From the NCBI GenBank assembly GCA_021774195.1, contig JAJFJJ010000061.1, positions 1 through 39,167 on the forward strand: a stretch of DNA of 39,167 bases, given 5' to 3'. This document shows, one piece after another, positions 36,469 through 39,167 of this stretch; the stretch's first letter is position 1, and the number at the start of each line of letters is the position of its first letter. The notes below the pieces were generated by a model. The model was given only the letters and a program-made list of their open reading frames with translations. It made no database searches and was not told where the DNA came from. A program made the position numbers and the translations under genes. The DNA comes from Nitrosomonas sp. GTDB lineage: Bacteria; Pseudomonadota; Gammaproteobacteria; Burkholderiales; Nitrosomonadaceae.

Positions 36469-36855
36469 TTATTGGGTTGGTTCAGGCTCGTGTGCTGCAA
36501 AATCAAGTTCCACCTTCGCGCCATCAGGATCATGACAGAATAGTTGCCAAATTTCTAAGCCTGGCAGGCGCTGTAATTTGTACTGGATATCATGCCGTTT
36601 TAATTGATTTATAACCAATTGCAAATTGGATGCAGTGAATGCCATATGGTCAATGACGCCCGCTGCGTTTGACGGCATGGGCCTACCGGCCATAATATGT
36701 AAAAGGGCTTGGTCTCCAGAATAAAGCCATGCGCCTGGAAATTCAAATGGAGGACGATAACCTTCGGTGAGTCCAAGAATGTTAATGTAAAACGCTTTGC
36801 TTTTTTCTAAATCACTGCTCATTACAGTGAAGTGATTCATGCCGTCAATGGTCAT
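36469..36855 (-). CDS. VOC-family (glyoxalase/bleomycin resistance-like) protein
   Basis: A 128-residue single-chain VOC protein with two beta-alpha-beta-beta-beta units. Metal-ligand candidates are H8 (MNHFTVMSSD), H70 (VIDHMAF) and E116 (AKVELDF), with H53 (LLHIM) as a possible fourth. The C-terminal CHDPDGAKVEL is typical of the family. The reaction cannot be assigned: glyoxalase, dioxygenase and thiol-transfer enzymes share this fold. It is convergent with the M48 gene. Confidence 0.88.
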   Translation of the reverse strand: MTIDGMNHFTVMSSDLEKSKAFYINILGLTEGYRPPFEFPGAWLYSGDQALLHIMAGRPMPSNAAGVIDHMAFTASNLQLVINQLKRHDIQYKLQRLPGLEIWQLFCHDPDGAKVELDFAAHEPEPTQ

Positions 36856-36959
36856 TTCGATTACCTTGTAGGAGAAGTTAAATCCGATTATCAGCTTAAG
36901 TATCTCATCAATGAGAGGTGTTCTATAAACTTTTACTTCAATCCAATGGAGGAAATAAC

Positions 36960-37346
36960 ATGTCTAATCAGTCTTCAGTTGTTCCTGTAAAAAATAATGT
37001 GGCACCAGAGTCAAGTAAAGACCCGATAAAAATTATGGTAGAGATTGCTGAAAATGAGAAATTATCTGATACAGATAAGCGTGCGCTTATTCAGTATGCG
37101 CAATCTCGTTTTACCAATAGAAGGCGCATGGCCTATATCGCGCTTTACGCATTGGTATTTTCGTTGCTTATGGTGTTTGCCGCTATATTTATTGATGGAT
37201 TTAGGACCTGTCCGGTGGGGCAAACATGTGCAGGGCTTTTAAAGTCACTAGAAGATAGTAAGACGCTGATTATTTGGATTGAAGGTTTTTTGGCATCGAT
37301 TGTGGCAGCATATTATGGCGTGTCAGCCTGGCGGCCATCAAGTTAA
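36960..37346 (+). CDS. Small two-helix membrane protein, unrecognised
   Basis: A 128-residue protein with no family I recognise. The start at 36960 is preferred over an upstream in-frame Met at 36918 because of the GGAGG site 9 bp before it. The N-terminal ~55 residues are polar and soluble (SSKDPIKIMVEIAENEKLS). Then come a helix (~57-78), a short loop with two Cys (TCPVGQTC) that may form a disulfide, and a second helix (~103-121). It stands alone between the VOC and SDR genes. Confidence 0.7.
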   Translation: MSNQSSVVPVKNNVAPESSKDPIKIMVEIAENEKLSDTDKRALIQYAQSRFTNRRRMAYIALYALVFSLLMVFAAIFIDGFRTCPVGQTCAGLLKSLEDSKTLIIWIEGFLASIVAAYYGVSAWRPSS

Positions 37347-37414
37347 TTGTTATGGAATCTTTTGCTCTGTTAATTAGTAGCTTGCATTAATTGTTTTCGC
37401 AGTATAGGCGCCCT

Positions 37415-38230
37415 TTAGATTTTCATTTTTTGTCGAACTGCCCAGTCAAAAATGCGACTGCCCAGAAACCACTTGGCGATAACCGCTGTTTTAGCGTCCA
37501 AAGGTAATGCATGTCGCGTTGGTGGAGAAGAAGCAGTTGCGGCTTTAAGGACGGCCTGTGCGATAATTTCCGGTCCGGGGGCCTGGGGTTCTCCGGCCAA
37601 AAGACGGGGGAGGGCGTTAAGTAATTTTTGGTAAGCGGGCGGATGCTTGACTGTTTTAAGCAATTCAAATTCTTTTGCCGCGAATTCGGTTTTTATTAAG
37701 CCAGGGGCGATGACAATCACATTAATGCCAAACTTGATGACTTCTCCTCGTAAAGTTTCTGATAACGCTTCTACAGCGTGTTTAGAGGCGGCATACCAGC
37801 CAAAGCCCGGAATCGAAGTTTTTCCCAGAATTGAAGCAATGTTGATGATGCAGCCGGAATTTTGAGTGCGCATTTGTGGTAAGACTGCTTGCATGAAACG
37901 TGCATAACCAAAGACATTAACCTCAAACTGTTGATGAGCAGCTTCCATTGATACGCATTCAACGGCACCCAATTGACCGTAACCTGCATTGTTGACCAGC
38001 ACGTCAATACGTCCTTTTGTTGTGATAGCATGATCTACTGTTTTTTGTATGGCCACTGTATCAGTGACATCCAAACAAATGGGTTCAATATTTTCAGAAC
38101 GTATTTGTTCTAATCGGTCCATGCGCCGAGCCATGGCAAAGACATAAAAGCCATTCTTGGCGAGAAGTTGGGCTGTTGCTTTCCCAATGCCACTGGATGC
38201 ACCGGTCACTAAAGCGATATGTTGTGTCAT
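37415..38230 (-). CDS. Short-chain dehydrogenase/reductase
   Basis: A 271-residue classical SDR. The Rossmann motif TGASSGIG (~9-16) and NNAGYG (~81-86) are present, with catalytic Ser in the IASILG region and the YxxxK pair in GWYAASKHAVEAL. The substrate is unknown. The charged residues after the second strand (ARRMDR) suggest NADPH preference. It is divergent from the BCCT gene. Confidence 0.92.
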   Translation of the reverse strand: MTQHIALVTGASSGIGKATAQLLAKNGFYVFAMARRMDRLEQIRSENIEPICLDVTDTVAIQKTVDHAITTKGRIDVLVNNAGYGQLGAVECVSMEAAHQQFEVNVFGYARFMQAVLPQMRTQNSGCIINIASILGKTSIPGFGWYAASKHAVEALSETLRGEVIKFGINVIVIAPGLIKTEFAAKEFELLKTVKHPPAYQKLLNALPRLLAGEPQAPGPEIIAQAVLKAATASSPPTRHALPLDAKTAVIAKWFLGSRIFDWAVRQKMKI

Positions 38231-38286
38231 AAATTTCGATATAAGAGGTGATGAGTAGCTAATGATAGCAGGAGATAATTAAAAAA

Positions 38287-38358
38287 ATGCGCTCAGTAGT
38301 GACAGACTTTGTTGGTTGGATTCGGAATTCATTTGTTCCTGGTTACAGTACGGTATGA
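38287..38358 (+). CDS. Possible 23-codon leader peptide before BCCT gene
   Basis: The ATG at 38287 follows a GGAG at 38271-38274 and encodes 23 residues (MRSVVTDFVGWIRNS...). Its TGA overlaps the BCCT start in an ATGA arrangement. The BCCT ATG itself has no visible ribosome-binding site, so translation could be coupled through this frame. It has no recognisable homology, and coding status is unproven. Confidence 0.35.
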   Translation: MRSVVTDFVGWIRNSFVPGYSTV

Positions 38359-38942
38359 AACTTGCTACTGATTTGACGCAACTGATGCGTGAATGGCGTG
38401 AAGGAATTTTGCCGCCGGTTTTTTTTATCGCTGCAGCCATTAATATCGTATTAATTGCTTTTGCAGGGATTTGGAGTGAAACGGCAGGTCGTTTATTTAG
38501 CGCTGTATTACATTACATTACCGATACCCTGGGTTGGTATTATATTTTCGCAATAGGTGTGATGGTTATCAGTGTTTTCTGGTTGTTATTTAGTCGGCAT
38601 GGGAAGTTGCGCTTGGGTAAACCAGATGAGCAGGCTGAATTTAGTTATTTAGCTTGGTTGTCAATGCTGTTTGCCGCCGGGATGGGGATGGGGTTGGTTT
38701 TTTGGGGTGTTGCCGAGCCACTGTATCATTATCAAATGCCCCCTACAGCAGAACCAAGGAGTGCAGCCGCTGTGAATGAAGACATGCGGTTTAGTTTCTT
38801 CCATTGGGGGTTGCATCCATGGGCGATTTATGTGGCTTTTGGATTGTCAATTGGTTTGCTGCATTACCGTCAGGATTTGCCGTTAGCACCACACACTTTG
38901 CTCTACCCATTATTTGAGGCGCGTATTCACGGCTGGCTATGA
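38355..38942 (+). pseudogene. BCCT-family osmolyte transporter, truncated
   Basis: The N-terminal 195 residues of a betaine/carnitine/choline transporter. The conserved AAGMGMGLVFWGVAEPLYHY and FFHWGLHPWAIYVAFG stretches are intact. The family normally has 12 helices and over 500 residues, but this copy stops after four helices at ARIHGWL, where the sequence changes into repeat-like DNA. The start at 38355 is the best fit to family N-termini; a TTG at 38316 in the same frame is less likely. Full-length members import glycine betaine or choline for osmoprotection. This copy looks disrupted by an insertion; the remainder may lie beyond the window. Confidence 0.82.
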
Positions 38943-39167
38943 TTTAAAGCGATTAACTGCGGTTTTTAAGTTGAACCTAGAAAAATCAGTTGACCGCTAA
39001 AACCGCATATAAGTGACTGAATTACGAATATGAAAACTAAGCGTTTTGCACACCTTGAAGGTGATTGTAATAACGCTACACAGTTTTGCATTGAATCTAA
39101 GGCCACAATACTGTGTTGCCGCTCTTGCCAAGGACTACGGCCATTGGCTGCGAACGGCGCCTTGTCT
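38943..39167. repeat. Repetitive, non-coding DNA interrupting the BCCT gene
   Basis: After the BCCT stop the sequence has no coding signal. It opens with an inverted pair, TGCGGTTTTT near 38957 against TAAAACCGCA near 39000. It ends with a stretch (39129-39166) that resembles half of the palindromic repeat at 8673-8815, sharing CAAGG, CCATTG, CTG and GCCTTG in order. The insertion may continue beyond the window. Confidence 0.55.

Overview
The window reads as a chromosomal segment of a Gram-negative proteobacterium (beta or gamma) with moderate to low GC, roughly 40-45% by eye. The evidence is many lipobox and Sec signal peptides, an OmpA-type protein, the Pqi (MCE) envelope system, RimK, AcnA of the proteobacterial type and a BCCT transporter. 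Some protein and repeat signatures remind me of Nitrosomonadaceae, but that is memory and is unchecked. No rRNA, tRNA or CRISPR array was seen.

Layout. 1-2444: corA (minus strand) between two copies of a ~190-bp repeat, one of them part of a 234-bp element with terminal inverted repeats. 2445-7170: a large MscK/KefA-type mechanosensitive channel and a DUF21/CNNM-like protein. 7243-9043: an unrecognised lipoprotein and a long palindromic repeat. 9044-13498: a pqiA-pqiA-pqiB-pqiC operon, with the second pqiA frameshifted by apparent loss of a 7-bp repeat unit, then a CaCA Na+/Ca2+ antiporter with a 10-G tract near its 3' end. 13758-18209 (minus): a lipoprotein with an internal 12-residue tandem duplication and two tandem MscS-like paralogues, the block lying between two ~80-bp direct repeats. 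18625-21025: two DUF4398-type lipoproteins (one with OmpA domain) and a convergent DUF1207-like protein.

21432-30683 is a glutamate-peptide island. A RimB-like zinc/aspartyl protease, RimK and an AstE/aspartoacylase-like deacylase are followed by mgtE on the plus strand. Converging on them are a DUF3617 protein and a three-gene unit with 4-nt overlaps: an ATP-grasp/M20-like fusion, a gamma-glutamyltransferase without signal peptide and an N-formylglutamate amidohydrolase. In the fusion the peptidase half appears to have lost all five M20 zinc ligands. This unit is the best candidate for an uncharacterised pathway; I infer it makes or recycles a gamma-glutamyl or N-acyl-glutamyl peptide.

30764-32240 is decayed: a frameshifted small MscS channel and a frameshifted IS200/IS605 TnpA. 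32394-38230 is housekeeping: acnA, dodecin, an M48 lipoprotein with a clear terminator, a VOC protein, a small membrane protein and an SDR. The window ends in a BCCT transporter cut off after four membrane helices at the edge of repetitive DNA.

Themes: osmotic and ionic homeostasis (four mechanosensitive-channel genes, four divalent-cation transport families, one osmolyte transporter) and glutamyl-peptide chemistry. Three frameshifted genes could be real decay or assembly error.
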